A DNA stretch of 64,000 nt from S5-327 sp965200975 (GCA_965200975.1 OZ241740.1:1798001-1862000); one strand, 5' to 3'; positions 17,388 through 26,339 are shown, counted from the stretch's first letter. Made by a program: numbers and translations. The notes: generated by a model not told the origin, from the sequence alone.

Positions 17388-18273
17388 GGAATCCTCCGGT
17401 GAAGGCAGCCTCCCGAGTGATGATTAGCTCTGGCAGGATGTTGTGATGGCCGTTCTTCATCAGAACTTCGACGGCGTGAAAGCCGTAGTGTTCAATAAGC
17501 TCCTCGACCTCTTCCGATCGGTCGTAGGTCATAAGGAAGTTCACATTGCTCTCGGCGAGAAGCGCAAACAGACGAACGTGGTCAATTTCGTTGTGCGCGT
17601 AGAGTCGCGCGCCAGCACGCTTGCCGCCCTTAGCGGTATAGGGAGGATCGATAAAGAGAGCAACATCGTGAGTAGTGTGCTCCTGAAGAGTCGCGATTAC
17701 CTCTAAGCCATCCGCTTCTCGGAATGTAATTCTGTGCGCATAGATTCCGATCGCCAGGAGACGGCGCTTGAGAGTTTCGGGATACCAGCGGGATGCAACG
17801 CCTGCCCCGTTCTCTCCCGTTCGAGTGAGTGCGGCGCCGTTGGCAAGAACGCCGCCGCGGCGAGTGCGGTTCAGGACAAGGGTGCGGAAGCCTCGGTCGA
17901 GGTCGGAGCGGAGTTCTTCACACGCCAACTGTTCGACTTGCTCACGAGTTGGCGCAAAGCCGGTAACGCGCTCGATAAGCGCGGGGCCGTGGTGAAGGGC
18001 GGCCCGCCAGAAGGCGGCAACATCGGGGTCGAGCTCAACCATGAGGCATTCGTCGACGAGGTTCTCCATAACAGCGGCAAGGGAGACGCCGCCGCCACCC
18101 GCAAACGGCTCAATGAGTAATCGGGGGCGCGGGGCGTTGCCCAACCACGCCCGGATGTGGGGGATCAGCCATGTCTTGCCGCCCGGGTAGCGAAGGGGGC
18201 TGCGCTGGGGGACAGCCGCCACGTTCACGGCAGGAATAGGCGAGGGGTGAATTTCGGCAGGGGTTTGCGTCAT
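17377..18273 (-). CDS. Dam-like (D12 class) DNA adenine-N6 methyltransferase
   Basis: A 298-residue methyltransferase. The SAM-binding region is LRYPGGKTWLIPHI (about residues 27-40) plus IEPFAGGGG (about 54-62), and the catalytic motif is DPPY (209-212), the order of alpha-class adenine methylases such as Dam and DpnM. It overlaps the NotI-like gene, so the pair is probably a restriction-modification system in which this enzyme protects host sites. ATG 18273 is preferred over the TTG at 18327; the space between holds a promoter-like region and a large inverted repeat. NotI itself pairs with a cytosine methylase, so partnership is inferred from adjacency. Confidence 0.88.
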   Translation of the reverse strand: MTQTPAEIHPSPIPAVNVAAVPQRSPLRYPGGKTWLIPHIRAWLGNAPRPRLLIEPFAGGGGVSLAAVMENLVDECLMVELDPDVAAFWRAALHHGPALIERVTGFAPTREQVEQLACEELRSDLDRGFRTLVLNRTRRGGVLANGAALTRTGENGAGVASRWYPETLKRRLLAIGIYAHRITFREADGLEVIATLQEHTTHDVALFIDPPYTAKGGKRAGARLYAHNEIDHVRLFALLAESNVNFLMTYDRSEEVEELIEHYGFHAVEVLMKNGHHNILPELIITREAAFTGGFLGG

Positions 18274-18276
18274 CGC

Positions 18277-18333
18277 GTCCACTTGCGCGCATGCCAACTC
18301 TAACCCAGCGGGGGAGCATTGGCGCAAGTGGAC
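18277..18333. promoter_or_regulatory. 12-bp perfect inverted repeat flanking the methylase promoter
   Basis: GTCCACTTGCGC (18277-18288) and GCGCAAGTGGAC (18322-18333) are perfect inverted copies separated by 33 bases. Read on the minus strand, the distal arm carries a TTGCGC that could be a -35 box, a weak TAGAGT -10 lies in the spacer, and the proximal arm ends three bases before ATG 18273. The arms could be operator sites, possibly for methylase self-repression, or could pair in the mRNA and mask the start. No separate C-protein gene is present. Confidence 0.6.
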
Positions 18334-18386
18334 GGTGTCTCACCCTCCGCAATCTTCTCGGAAAACCGCCATCCTGCAGCCACCCC

Positions 18387-19331
18387 CTACAGCCGCAGGA
18401 GACGCTCGGCGTTGCCGTGGTAGATCGCCTCGCGCTCCGCGTCCGTGCAGTCGAGGCGGTCGACCATGCCGATATGCCGTCCGTCGCCGAACGGGTGATC
18501 GGTGCCCAGCAGCATCCGCTCGGCGCCGACGACGCGACAGCAGTGCGCGAGCGCCGCGTCGTCGTGGGCGACGGTGTCCACGTACAGGCGGTGGAAGTAG
18601 TCGCTGGCGGGGCGCACCGTTCCGCCGACGTTGGCGCGGATGCGTCCGCCAAGGTACGGCAGCACGCCGCCCACATGCGGGACGATCAGCTCGAAGCCGG
18701 GTTCGTCGTCGAAAATGCCGGACTGGATCAGGCGGACGGTCGCCAGCGTTGTGTCGTAGATGAAGCCCATGCCAGGCATCAGCGCGCCGTCGAGCCCGGC
18801 AATGTTCAGCGGCGAAGTGGGATGCATATTGAGCGGGACGCCGAGCGCGGCGACGCGGCGGTAGACGTCTATGAACTCCGGCGCGTCGAGGGGCTTCCCG
18901 AATGTGTTGGAGAAGATTTGAAATCCCTTGAAGCCGAGGTCGGCCACGCAGCGCTCGGCCTCGGCGATAGTCCGCGCCGGGTCGCCGAAACCGAGGCTGC
19001 CGAACGCTGCGAACTTGCCCGGATGCTGTTCGACCGTGCGTGCGAGGAAGTCGTTGATGCGGATAGCCCAATCGTCCGCCTCGTCGCCGCCGAGAAGCTC
19101 GGGGCCGGGAATGCCGTGGCTGAGCACGGAAAAGTCGACGCCCATAGCCTCCATCGCAGCGAGCTTCGCCTCGACCTCCCGGTGTCCTGGCGGGGAAGCA
19201 ATGCTGAACGCAGGCGAGCAGGCAGTGATGAGCTGCCCGTCTCTGATGACGACGTTCGGGAACTGGTTGCGCGTCGCAAGGTAGTCAGCGAAGTCCTGAA
19301 AGTACGTATGGGTGTGGATATCGATTTTCAT
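18387..19331 (-). CDS. Amidohydrolase-2 (ACMSD-like) family protein
   Basis: A 314-residue metal-dependent hydrolase. The N-terminal metal motif is DIHTHTY (His6, His8), followed by LNMHPTSP, IVPHVGG and the C-terminal GTDHPFGD, the ligand set of aminocarboxymuconate-semialdehyde decarboxylase-like amidohydrolases. Such enzymes decarboxylate or hydrate aromatic-breakdown products, but the substrate is unknown. Start ATG 19331. It is the last gene of the leftward run that begins with cofG, 52 bases after msrB. Confidence 0.9.
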   Translation of the reverse strand: MKIDIHTHTYFQDFADYLATRNQFPNVVIRDGQLITACSPAFSIASPPGHREVEAKLAAMEAMGVDFSVLSHGIPGPELLGGDEADDWAIRINDFLARTVEQHPGKFAAFGSLGFGDPARTIAEAERCVADLGFKGFQIFSNTFGKPLDAPEFIDVYRRVAALGVPLNMHPTSPLNIAGLDGALMPGMGFIYDTTLATVRLIQSGIFDDEPGFELIVPHVGGVLPYLGGRIRANVGGTVRPASDYFHRLYVDTVAHDDAALAHCCRVVGAERMLLGTDHPFGDGRHIGMVDRLDCTDAEREAIYHGNAERLLRL

Positions 19332-19383
19332 AAGACGCTCCTGCCTGTTGCCTGCGTTCGCTGCGCCTGCAGGCGGCGGATAG

Positions 19384-19746
19384 CTAACGCTGCGGGACGA
19401 ATTGCATGGAGAGCGAGTTCACGCAGTGGCGCGTGTTCGTGGGGGTGAAGCCCTCGCCGGTGAACACGTGGCCGAGGTGGCCGCCACACGCCGCGCACTC
19501 TATCTCGGTGCGCATGCCGTCGGGATCGGGCAGGCGCCGCACCGCGCCGTCGATCTCCTGGTCAAACGCCGGCCAGCCGCAGTGCGCGTCGAACTTGTTG
19601 TCCGAGCGGTACAGTTCGGCATTGCAACGGCGGCAGAGGTACATCCCCGGCTCGTAGAAGTTGTCGTACTTGCCGGTGAACGGATGCTCCGTGCCCTTCA
19701 TCTCGATGACGTAGCGCTCTTGCGGGGTCAGCTCGTTGTAAGCCAT
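19384..19746 (-). CDS. msrB: Peptide-methionine (R)-S-oxide reductase MsrB
   Basis: A 120-residue MsrB domain protein. The structural zinc site is complete (Cys38, Cys41, Cys84, Cys87), the catalytic Cys108 is in RHCVNS, and Cys56 in HCGWPAF could serve as resolving cysteine. It reduces methionine-R-sulfoxide in oxidised proteins, probably in the cytoplasm since no signal peptide is seen. It lies 58 bases after an F420/flavin-type oxidoreductase gene on the same strand. MsrA is not in the window. Confidence 0.96.
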   Translation of the reverse strand: MAYNELTPQERYVIEMKGTEHPFTGKYDNFYEPGMYLCRRCNAELYRSDNKFDAHCGWPAFDQEIDGAVRRLPDPDGMRTEIECAACGGHLGHVFTGEGFTPTNTRHCVNSLSMQFVPQR

Positions 19747-19804
19747 GGCGACTGCTCCTGTTGCTCCTCTCTCCGGGCTCTTCTTTCCGGAGTCTCCGGC
19801 GCTG

Positions 19805-20773
19805 TTACGCGAAATCCGGCCAGACTTCCTGCTCGAAACGCTCCCACTGGGCCGGCTGGTCCCACGAGGCGAACCGCACGATGACGGTGTCGGCGCCGGC
19901 GTCCGCGAACTCGCGGATGCGCGCGGCGACTTCGCTCGGCGCGCCCCATGGCCCCCACGACGCCCCCCAGTGGTCCACTTTGTAGTAGCTCATCAGAAAG
20001 TCGTGCGCCTCAGCCTCCGACGCCTGCCTGTCGGCGCCAAGGTTCACCGTCAGGTAGTACGCGCGCTGAAACGCCGCCATGTCGCGGCCCTCGACAGCGC
20101 CTGCTTCGTCGACTCTGGCGACGGTCTGGGCGAACTGCTCCGGCGAATCCGTAATGCCGATGATGCCGTCGCCAAAACGGGCGGCGCGGCGCGCCTGCGC
20201 CTCCGATCCCGTGCGGTAGTGCGTCGCCAGCAGAAGAGGAACGCCCCCGGACTGTACCGGTTTCGGGTCGAGCGTCACATCCGACAAGCTGAAGTGGTTG
20301 CCGGAGAATGAAACGCCGTCCTCCGTCCACAGCCGCTTCATCAGCTGCACCGACTCGGTAAAACGGCCGGCGCGGCGATCCGGGTCGACGCCGGCGGCGG
20401 TCCAGTCCTGCCGCTGATCGTCAGTGAAAGCGCCGCCCACGCCGGCGCCCACGACGATGCGCCCGTTCGAGATGATGTCGGCAGTGGCCAGGCTATGCGC
20501 CAGCGGAACGGGATGCCGGATGGCGGGCAGCAGCACCGCCGTGCCTATGCGCACGCGCGACGTGCGGGCCGCAATGGCCGACATCGCGGCGACGGGCTCG
20601 AGCCTCGGTTTCGATACGAGGCTGTCGCCGACCCATACGGAATCGAGGCCCGCAGCCTCGGCGCGCTCCGCAAGCGCAAGCATCGCAGCCGCAGAGGGCT
20701 GCGCCCCCTCGCGCTGGGCTTTCATCACCATGCCCCGCGTTCCAAGCAGCAGCCCTATCCTGGGCGTCGTCAT
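19805..20773 (-). CDS. LLM-class (luciferase-like) F420- or flavin-dependent oxidoreductase
   Basis: A 322-residue TIM-barrel protein of the bacterial luciferase superfamily: N-terminal RIGLLLGTRG, GLDSVWVGDS, TSRVRIGTAVLLPAIRHP and ISNGRIVVGAGVGG, the pattern of F420-dependent LLM proteins. Its ATG overlaps the cofC stop by four bases (ATGA), so it is translated with the F420 biosynthesis genes, which favours F420 over FMN as cofactor. The substrate is unknown. Confidence 0.92.
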   Translation of the reverse strand: MTTPRIGLLLGTRGMVMKAQREGAQPSAAAMLALAERAEAAGLDSVWVGDSLVSKPRLEPVAAMSAIAARTSRVRIGTAVLLPAIRHPVPLAHSLATADIISNGRIVVGAGVGGAFTDDQRQDWTAAGVDPDRRAGRFTESVQLMKRLWTEDGVSFSGNHFSLSDVTLDPKPVQSGGVPLLLATHYRTGSEAQARRAARFGDGIIGITDSPEQFAQTVARVDEAGAVEGRDMAAFQRAYYLTVNLGADRQASEAEAHDFLMSYYKVDHWGASWGPWGAPSEVAARIREFADAGADTVIVRFASWDQPAQWERFEQEVWPDFA

Positions 20774-21552
20774 CGCTCTTCCTCTCTATCTTCGCTATCT
20801 TCGCTCTCTTCTTCCGGCCAGTAGAACACCGCGTCCCATGGGAACTCGTCGGACGGAGACGGGCCGTTCATACCGTCGAGCAGCCACTCCTCCCAGTCCT
20901 GTAGCAGGCTCTCAAAGCCGGGCCAGCGCCACAAGAGGTACATAAAGTCCTCATACGTGTCGACATCGAACATCACGCTAACCAGCTTCATCGTGCGTAT
21001 CTTTGTCCCCGCCCGCTTGGCCGCCGCGCGATGCTTTGCGTAGCTGTTCGGCCCAAGCTCCGGCGTCATTGCCAGCCCGGCAGGAATCAGCAGCGCGTTT
21101 GTCCCCCCGTCGTAGTCCGCCGGCACGCCGACGGGCCGCGCGAGTTTGCGTCCCGCGCGCGTAATCTCACGGATGTCCCGTTGCTGAACGAACGGCACGT
21201 CTCCGGGCAGATAGAGGGCCGCGTCCAGCCCATCGGCAAAGGCGTCCTGCATAGCGGCGGCGAGCGCTCCGTTGAGCCCCTGCGCCTTTTCGGGCGCCCA
21301 GTCCGCCCCGGCTTCTTCCGCAATGCGGCGGACAGGCTCGTCGCCGCCGAGGACAACGAACGAGGTCGCTCCCGACCGCCAAGCCCGCCACGGCTCCAGC
21401 GCTCTGAGCACAGCCTTCAGCATGTACAACACCAGCGCGTCGCAGACCATCACCGGCAGGTCGTCCCGCAGGCGCATTTTGGCGTAGGGCAGCGGCTTCA
21501 TCGGCACGATGACCCGGCAACGCTCCAGCTCGCCGCGAGCGTCCGGGCTCAC
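20770..21552 (-). CDS. cofC: 2-phospho-L-lactate guanylyltransferase (CofC-like)
   Basis: A 260-residue nucleotidyltransferase that activates phospholactate or phosphoenolpyruvate with GTP for F420 assembly. Family features visible are VIVPMKPL with the adjacent KMRL, YLPGDVPF (metal/nucleotide site), GGTNALLIP, and the ELGPNSYAKHRAAAKRAG segment. The C-terminal ~60 residues form an acidic extension not typical of CofC. Start GTG 21552 overlaps the cofD stop by four bases. Confidence 0.88.
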   Translation of the reverse strand: MSPDARGELERCRVIVPMKPLPYAKMRLRDDLPVMVCDALVLYMLKAVLRALEPWRAWRSGATSFVVLGGDEPVRRIAEEAGADWAPEKAQGLNGALAAAMQDAFADGLDAALYLPGDVPFVQQRDIREITRAGRKLARPVGVPADYDGGTNALLIPAGLAMTPELGPNSYAKHRAAAKRAGTKIRTMKLVSVMFDVDTYEDFMYLLWRWPGFESLLQDWEEWLLDGMNGPSPSDEFPWDAVFYWPEEESEDSEDREEER

Positions 21553-22499
21553 GACTTCTCCTCCCGCAGCTCGTTCGCGAAGGCGAGAACGCGCCGGGCG
21601 AGTCCGATCTTGTCCGCGTACGAGAGCATCACGGTCGGAGCGACGCGCGCCTTCACGCCGGTCGCTTCGACCGCCGGCGCCTCCGCCGCGTCTCCTGCGT
21701 CGATAACAAGCGCGTCGATGAGTCCGGCGTAGCGACGGGCGACGCCGGCGTTGCTGACCTCTTCGCCGAGTTCAGCCATCATCTTGGCGGCAGGACCCTT
21801 GAGCGCCTCGCCCCCCACGATGGAGCTGACTGCAATCCGCACGGCGGAGCTCTGCGCGACGGCGTCTCTGATGCCGGGGATCGCCAGCGTCGGGCCGATA
21901 CTGACGACAGGATTGGACGGGCAGAAGACGACCACATCGGCTTCCGCGAGGCCCCGCCAAAACCCCGGCGACGGCAGGGCCGACTCCGCCCCGTTGAACC
22001 GCACGCCCGTCAAACGGGGTTCGCAGCGATGCTTCACGAAGTACTCCTGAAACGCCATCTCCCCGCATTCCGTGAGCGCGATAGTCCGCACGGAGTCGTC
22101 CGACACAGGAACGACCGCATGCCGGACGCCGAGCGCCTGCGCGATGGTCAGCGTCGCCTCGCTGAGCGTGCAGCCCTCCATCAGCAGTTCCGTGCGGCGC
22201 AGGTGCAGGCCGAGATCGACGTCGCCGAGTCTGAACCACGACTCGCCCCCTAGCCTGCCGAGCGAGTCGATGGCCCGGAACGTGTCTCCGTCGACGCCCC
22301 ATCCAGTCTCGCGGTTCGTCATTCCCGCAAGCGCATAGGTCACGGTGTCGACGTCGGGCGAAACGTGAAGGCCGTGGAAGATGTCGTCGTCGCCGGTGTT
22401 GACGGCTACCGTGAGGTCGCCCGGCGGGAGAACGCCGGCCAAGCCGACGGCGAGCTTGGCGCCGCCGACGCCGCCGGCAATGGCGAGCACGTTGGACAT
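21549..22499 (-). CDS. cofD: 2-phospho-L-lactate transferase (CofD)
   Basis: A 316-residue CofD/FbiA. The N-terminal AIAGGVGGAKLAVGLA loop binds Fo and the nucleotide, followed by NTGDDDIFHGLHVSPDVDT, the acidic metal site, and FCPSNPVVSIGP near residue 190, all characteristic of the family. It joins phospholactate (or enolpyruvyl phosphate) to Fo, giving F420-0. Start ATG 22499; it lies 44 bases downstream of cofH and overlaps cofC. The gamma-glutamyl ligase CofE needed to finish F420 is not in the window. Confidence 0.95.
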   Translation of the reverse strand: MSNVLAIAGGVGGAKLAVGLAGVLPPGDLTVAVNTGDDDIFHGLHVSPDVDTVTYALAGMTNRETGWGVDGDTFRAIDSLGRLGGESWFRLGDVDLGLHLRRTELLMEGCTLSEATLTIAQALGVRHAVVPVSDDSVRTIALTECGEMAFQEYFVKHRCEPRLTGVRFNGAESALPSPGFWRGLAEADVVVFCPSNPVVSIGPTLAIPGIRDAVAQSSAVRIAVSSIVGGEALKGPAAKMMAELGEEVSNAGVARRYAGLIDALVIDAGDAAEAPAVEATGVKARVAPTVMLSYADKIGLARRVLAFANELREEKS

Positions 22500-22543
22500 A
22501 ACGTCCTCATTCTAGCTGCTGCGGGCGCGGAGCCGGCGGCCCC

Positions 22544-23896
22544 CTACCCCGCGCGCTCCGCCGCCACGACCTCGGGCAGCGTGGGCCCCTGCAGCGTCGG
22601 CGCTCGCTGGCCTTCGTAGCGGAACGCCTCCAGCTTGATGAGCTGGCGGTACGATCCGAACCGCTCGGGACTGCGGGCCGCCTCCTCCAGCGGCTCCGGC
22701 TCCTCCGGCTCGGTCTCGTACACCCGGCGCGGCTCGTACAGCGTAGTCCGCTCGACGGGGATGCGGCCTATGTCCCGCGTCCACCGGCGCAATTCCGAAG
22801 GCGGAACGAGTTGGCCGTATGAGGCGCCCGCGGCGGTCGAGATGCTCTCGTTGATGAGCGTGCCTCCCAGATCGTTGCAGCCCGCCGAGAGCAGCGTTTG
22901 GGCCAGCTTGGGCCCCTCTTTCACCCACGAGCACTGTATGTTGTCTATCCATCCGTTCAGCATCACCCGCGCGATAGCGTGCATACGGACGACCTCCGCG
23001 CCGGTTGCGCCCGGCCGCATATCGTCCGACATGCGCTTGGCGAACATCGGCGCCTCCTCATGCACAAAGCTGAGAGGCACAAACTCCGTGAAGCCTCCTG
23101 TCGCCTTCTGGATGTCCCGCAAGTACGCCAGGTGCGCGGCCCGATGCATATTCGTCTCGATATGGCCGAACATAATCGTCGATGTGGTGGGGACGCCGAT
23201 CCGGTGAGCGGTGGCGATGACCTCCGTCCACTGCTCCACGCTGATCCTTCCCGGCGCGATCCTGTCCCGCACCGCCTGATCGAGTATCTCCGCGGACGTG
23301 CCAGGGAGCGACCCGACCCCCGCGTCTCTCAGTCCGACGAGGTAGTCCTCGATAGAGCTCCGCGAGCGGACGGCGCCGTACAGCACCTCCTCCGGCGAGA
23401 AGCCGTGGATGTGCAAATGGGGCAATTCAGCCTTTAGCTCCCGCGTGAGGTCGATGTAGAGCGAGCCTTCCATCTTGGGAGGCAAGCCCGCCTGCACGCA
23501 CACCTCGGTTGCGCCCAGCTCCGCCGCCTCTCGCGCGCGCCGAATGATCTCGTTGAGGGGCAGAAAGTACCCCTCTTCCTGCCGAAAGTCGCGGCTGAAC
23601 GCGCAGAAGCCGCATCGTTTGATGCACACGTTGGTGAAATTGATGTTCCTGTTCACAACGTACGTTACGTAGTCGCCTTTTGCGCGGCGCCGCAGTTCGT
23701 CGGCGGTCGCCATGAGCGCAAGCAGCGCCGAGCCGTCGGCCTCGAACAGCCGGGCGCCCTCAGCCGCGCTCGTCTCGCCGCCGCCCAGCGACTTGTCGAG
23801 AATGCGCGCAATGTCGAGTGGAACGTTCCCCAGGAACTGGTCCAGCATCGAGCGAATATCCGTCAGGCCCTGGTAGTCGTCGTTCAACGTCGCCAT
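22544..23896 (-). CDS. cofH: Fo synthase subunit 2 (CofH), radical SAM
   Basis: A 450-residue radical SAM enzyme. The cluster motif is Cys91-x3-Cys95-x2-Cys98 (CIKRCGFC), followed by CVQAGLPP, IHGFSPEEV and PTTSTIMFGHIE, matching CofH. CofH forms a tyrosine-derived adduct with 5-amino-6-ribitylaminouracil, which CofG closes to the deazaflavin Fo. The C-terminus (about 400-450) is longer than usual and of no recognised fold. Its ATG overlaps the end of cofG by 13 bases, so the two are translationally coupled; in actinobacteria they are one fused protein, FbiC. Confidence 0.95.
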   Translation of the reverse strand: MATLNDDYQGLTDIRSMLDQFLGNVPLDIARILDKSLGGGETSAAEGARLFEADGSALLALMATADELRRRAKGDYVTYVVNRNINFTNVCIKRCGFCAFSRDFRQEEGYFLPLNEIIRRAREAAELGATEVCVQAGLPPKMEGSLYIDLTRELKAELPHLHIHGFSPEEVLYGAVRSRSSIEDYLVGLRDAGVGSLPGTSAEILDQAVRDRIAPGRISVEQWTEVIATAHRIGVPTTSTIMFGHIETNMHRAAHLAYLRDIQKATGGFTEFVPLSFVHEEAPMFAKRMSDDMRPGATGAEVVRMHAIARVMLNGWIDNIQCSWVKEGPKLAQTLLSAGCNDLGGTLINESISTAAGASYGQLVPPSELRRWTRDIGRIPVERTTLYEPRRVYETEPEEPEPLEEAARSPERFGSYRQLIKLEAFRYEGQRAPTLQGPTLPEVVAAERAG

Positions 23897-25092
23897 GCCT
23901 CAAGCTCCTGTTTCACATAGCCGTCGCTGTCGATGAGCGCCGCAAGACGGGGCGCGACCTCCGGCTGCGTCCACCGCCCCGCAAGCGCAAACTCCGGATA
24001 GAGCGCAGTGCGCTCGCGCAGCTCGTAGCCCGCCTCCGCCGTCGCATCGCGGAGTCTGTCGGTCTGCGGCCATGCCGCCTCGGGATTGATAAAGTCCTTC
24101 GTGAGCGGCGAAATGCCGCCCCAATCGTTGATGCCGCACAGCAGGTACGACTGATGCTCGGCGGCGTTCAGGTTCGGCGGCGCCTGAATGTTCATGCCGG
24201 GGCCGAGAATCAGCCGCGCGGCGGCAAGCGTCCGCAGCATATCGAGGGTCGAAGGCTCCGGCCGGCGCCGCATCCGCGTCCCGGCCTTCGCCCGGAAGTT
24301 CTGGACGATGACCTCCTGGATGTTCCCCAGCCGTCGATGGACGTCGCGGATGAGCAGGAGAGCGTCGGCCCGCTCCTCGAGCGTCTCGCCTATGCCGATG
24401 AGAATGCCCGTCGTCATTGCGACGCCAAGCTCCGCAGCCGCCTCCAGCGTTGCGACGCGCTGTTCGGGGCGTTTCGTCGCCGTGCCGTAGTGCGGCCCGC
24501 CCGGCTCGTGAAGGCGAAGGCTCGCGCTCTCCAGCATAATCCCCATGCTCGCATTCCACGGGGCGATCTCCGCCATCTCCTCGACGCTGAGCGTCCCGCA
24601 GTTCACATGGGGCAGCAGGCCCGTCTCTTCGAGCACGAGGCGGGACATCGCGGCGACGAACTCCGGCATCGACCGGAAGCCCATCGCGCTCAGGGTCTCG
24701 CTCATTTCCGGGTGCCGCCGCTCCGGATGATCGCCCAGGCTGAGCAGCGCCTCCTTGCAGCCCAGCTCCGCGGCCCGGGACGCCACGGAGACGACCTCGC
24801 TCGGAGTCATCGTGTGCGCGCCGCGCTGACGCGGGCCCTTTACGAACGTGCAGTAGCCGCAGCGGTCGCTGCACAGGTTGGTGAGCGGCAGGAACGCCTT
24901 GCGCGAGTAGGTCGCCCGGCGATGAGGGCGAGCGCGGCTGTTCAGCTCCGCCGCCGCAGCCATCAGCGCGGGAAGCTCCGGGCCCCGCGCCCGCATCAGA
25001 GCGTAAGCGTCGGCAGGCGAGAGATCTTCGCCGGCGAGCGCTCGCTCGGTGATGCGGCGTACGGGTGTTGCGAGTGAAGTTGAAATGGCCAT
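23884..25092 (-). CDS. cofG: Fo synthase subunit 1 (CofG), radical SAM
   Basis: A 402-residue radical SAM enzyme with Cys74-x3-Cys78-x2-Cys81 (CSDRCGYC), LSLGDHPE, HVNCGTLS, TTGILIGIGET and QAPPNLN, a clear CofG. It catalyses the second half of Fo synthesis with CofH. The frame is open to 25206, but ATG 25092 is the first start that gives the normal N-terminus and keeps clear of the divergent membrane-protein gene. It is the first gene of the leftward F420 run. Confidence 0.95.
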   Translation of the reverse strand: MAISTSLATPVRRITERALAGEDLSPADAYALMRARGPELPALMAAAAELNSRARPHRRATYSRKAFLPLTNLCSDRCGYCTFVKGPRQRGAHTMTPSEVVSVASRAAELGCKEALLSLGDHPERRHPEMSETLSAMGFRSMPEFVAAMSRLVLEETGLLPHVNCGTLSVEEMAEIAPWNASMGIMLESASLRLHEPGGPHYGTATKRPEQRVATLEAAAELGVAMTTGILIGIGETLEERADALLLIRDVHRRLGNIQEVIVQNFRAKAGTRMRRRPEPSTLDMLRTLAAARLILGPGMNIQAPPNLNAAEHQSYLLCGINDWGGISPLTKDFINPEAAWPQTDRLRDATAEAGYELRERTALYPEFALAGRWTQPEVAPRLAALIDSDGYVKQELEAWRR

Positions 25093-25165
25093 CGCGCGTA
25101 TCCGGCGTGTATCGCCAACCCGCGGAGCGCGGGTCGAGGCGCGATGGGCCTCCAAGGGGAATGCA

Positions 25166-25591
25166 ATGATAACATCTTCCCGCGGCAGACCAATGACGAC
25201 CACCAAACTGGCAACGCGCGCGCTCCTCGTTCGCTCCCTCGCAGCGGCGGCCCTCGGCGTTGGGGTGCTCTACTCCATCGCCGCCGTCGATCGGTGGACC
25301 GGCGACTGGACGGCCCTGCTATGGGTGTGCGCCACGCTCTTCTTCCCCTGGCTGGGCGGCGTCGCCGCGGCGCGCAAGATAAGCATCGGCGCAGGCAAGC
25401 TGATCGGAGCGTCCATAGGCGCAGTCCTCGTCCTCGGCCCGCTCGCCGCATTCGCACGGCCCGACGGCCCGACGTCGAGCGACCTCGCTGTTATCGCAAC
25501 AGTCTTCACTGTCATCGGCGCGGTGAACGGCGCCATGGCCTTCCCAGTCGGCATCCGCGTCCGCGCAGCGAGGTCAGCTTATGACGCTTGA
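25166..25591 (+). CDS. Small membrane protein of unknown function
   Basis: A 141-residue protein with about four hydrophobic segments (around residues 17-34, 42-57, 70-85 and 100-120) and short loops, so an integral membrane protein. No family is recognised. ATG 25166 is chosen because AAGGGG lies six bases upstream; ATG 25193 is an alternative. It is divergent from cofG and its end overlaps the next SDR start by 11 bases, so the two are probably co-transcribed. Confidence 0.65.
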   Translation: MITSSRGRPMTTTKLATRALLVRSLAAAALGVGVLYSIAAVDRWTGDWTALLWVCATLFFPWLGGVAAARKISIGAGKLIGASIGAVLVLGPLAAFARPDGPTSSDLAVIATVFTVIGAVNGAMAFPVGIRVRAARSAYDA

Positions 25592-26339
25592 GGGGAAGTC
25601 AGCGCTGGTTACGGGCGCGGGAAGCGGCATCGGCAAAGCGATCGCCGAGCGGTTCGCCCGCGACGGCGCCTCCGTGATTGTGAACGACATCAACGACGCT
25701 AGCGACGTGGCAGGCGCCATCGGCGGGACCTTCCTGCAGGCCGACCTCGCCGACATGGACGCTACGCGCGGGCTCGCCGAGGCCGCCCTCGCTTCCGCCG
25801 GCAAAATCGACATTCTGGTGAACAACGCCGGCGTGCAGCGCGTCGCTCCCGTCGACGAGTTCCCGGACGACGAGTGGGTCCGGCTGCTGCAGGTGATGCT
25901 GATCGCGCCCTTCCAGCTCGCCAAGCGGCTCCTGCCCGGAATGAAGACGCGCGGATGGGGCCGCATCATCAATATCTCGTCGATCCACGGCCTGGTGGCC
26001 AGCCCCAACAAATCGGCCTACATCGCCGCCAAGCACGGACTCGTCGGGTTCACCAAGGCTGCGGCGCTCGAGGCCGGCCCCTACGGCGTAACCGTCAACG
26101 CCATCTGCCCCTCATTCGTCCGCACTCCGCTCGTCGAGAACCAGCTGCCCGACCTCGCCCGCGACGCCGGCGTCGCGGGCGAGGACGTAATCGAGCGCGT
26201 CGTGCTTGCGCAGGCTGTAGTGAAGCGCCTCATCGAACCGGAGGAAATCGCGGAGCTTGCGCTCTTTCTCGCATCCGAGAGCGCCAGCGCCGTCACCGGC
26301 TCTTCTTACACCATCGACCTCGGCTGGACGGCGCGTTAG
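25581..26339 (+). CDS. 3-hydroxybutyrate dehydrogenase-like SDR
   Basis: A 252-residue SDR with TGAGSGIG (residues 10-17), NNAG and YIAAKHG for the catalytic Tyr/Lys. It carries segments shared with D-3-hydroxybutyrate dehydrogenases: NNAGVQRVAPVDEFP, GMKTRGWGRIINISS-x-HGLVASPNKSAY and NAICPSFVRTPLVE. It would oxidise 3-hydroxybutyrate to acetoacetate with NAD; the CoA transferase pair at 11.7-13.1 kb could then activate acetoacetate. ATG 25581 overlaps the upstream membrane-protein gene by 11 bases. Confidence 0.9.
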   Translation: MTLEGKSALVTGAGSGIGKAIAERFARDGASVIVNDINDASDVAGAIGGTFLQADLADMDATRGLAEAALASAGKIDILVNNAGVQRVAPVDEFPDDEWVRLLQVMLIAPFQLAKRLLPGMKTRGWGRIINISSIHGLVASPNKSAYIAAKHGLVGFTKAAALEAGPYGVTVNAICPSFVRTPLVENQLPDLARDAGVAGEDVIERVVLAQAVVKRLIEPEEIAELALFLASESASAVTGSSYTIDLGWTAR

